In this document: one piece after another, positions 6,290 through 6,416 of the stretch | How positions within the stretch are numbered: the stretch's first letter is position 1 | How the letters are laid out: each line of letters starts with the position of its first letter | Source of the DNA: Gammaproteobacteria bacterium | Lineage (GTDB): Bacteria; Pseudomonadota; Gammaproteobacteria; Xanthomonadales; Xanthomonadaceae | Length of the DNA: 6,416 bases | Direction: 5' to 3' | Assembly: GCA_025360985.1 (NCBI GenBank) | Contig: JANYBA010000284.1 | Location: 1 to 6,416 of the forward strand | Program-made: the position numbers and the translations under genes | The notes under the pieces: generated by a model | The model's database searches: none | Told to the model about the DNA's origin: nothing | The model's input: only the letters and a program-made list of their open reading frames with translations

Positions 6290-6416
6290 GTAGGAGCCAA
6301 TTTATTGGCGACCGGAATGGCGACGCGGCTTGGGTAGGAGCCAATTTATTGGCGACCGGAATGGCGACGCGGCTTGGGTAGGAGCCAATTTATTGGCGAC
6401 CGGAATGGCGACGCGG
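6290..6416. repeat. Tandem 44-bp repeats of REP (GTAG) type, array runs off the window
   Basis: Units start at 6290, 6334 and 6378; the first two are complete and identical, and the third is identical for its 39 visible bases. Each unit starts with GTAG followed by GAG and contains the perfect palindrome GCCAATTTATTGGC (unit positions 7-20), able to form a short hairpin. GGCGAC occurs twice, 12 bp apart, at unit positions 18-23 and 30-35. A GTAG head before an imperfect palindrome is the known layout of REP elements mobilised by RAYT transposases, such as the SMAG elements of Stenotrophomonas; the link to these is inferred. There are no variable spacers, so it is not a CRISPR. The unit length is not a multiple of three, so it is non-coding. 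The array begins 68 bp upstream of the aceE start codon. Confidence 0.85.

Noticed and set aside
4120..6381. Open frame of 753 codons on the plus strand opposite aceE
   Set aside because: It lies wholly antisense to a clear aceE, is Arg/Val/His/Ala-rich as expected from the reverse complement of GC-rich codons, and runs into the non-coding repeats. No ribosome binding site or family is seen.
6290..6416. CRISPR array
   Set aside because: The repeats are directly adjacent with no unique spacers, and no cas gene is in the window.

Overview
The window is a GC-rich (about two thirds G+C in the core genes) proteobacterial chromosome segment, most likely from the Xanthomonadaceae/Rhodanobacteraceae group. 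The main pointers are the single-chain AceE-type pyruvate dehydrogenase E1, a YajD-type HNH protein, promoters with almost no leader, and tandem repeats that start with GTAG and carry a palindrome, a REP style common in that group. The group assignment is inference; no rRNA or other marker gene is present.

Left part (1-2096): the 3' end of a cysteine-synthase-type PLP enzyme fused to a C-terminal glutaredoxin domain (+). It converges on a YajD-family HNH gene (-). That gene is divergent from a glutathione S-transferase-like gene (+) across an 84-bp gap, which has a -10-like hexamer close to each start codon. Two of these three genes belong to thiol/glutathione chemistry, but no shared operon is visible.

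Middle part (2097-3540): visibly lower in G+C and made of poorly known genes. It holds a gene-poor stretch with one doubtful small ORF, then a secreted protein made of two copies of a roughly 46-residue VWVN...YHCPG..YYG domain. The natural start and signal peptide of that protein lie in a different frame, so it looks frameshifted by one base. Next is a 212-residue lipoprotein (-) with a four-cysteine C-terminal region. This block looks like an accessory insertion between core genes.

Right part (3541-6416): a complete aceE (893 codons, -) with a clear ribosome binding site, a possible -10 box, and upstream of it nearly three perfect copies of a 44-bp repeat that runs off the window end. aceF is not directly downstream; the lipoprotein gene is, 29 bp away.

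I found no CRISPR array, tRNA, rRNA, transposase or recognisable defence system. The points most worth a second look are the enzyme-glutaredoxin fusion, the split signal peptide, and the perfect tandem repeats at the aceE promoter.
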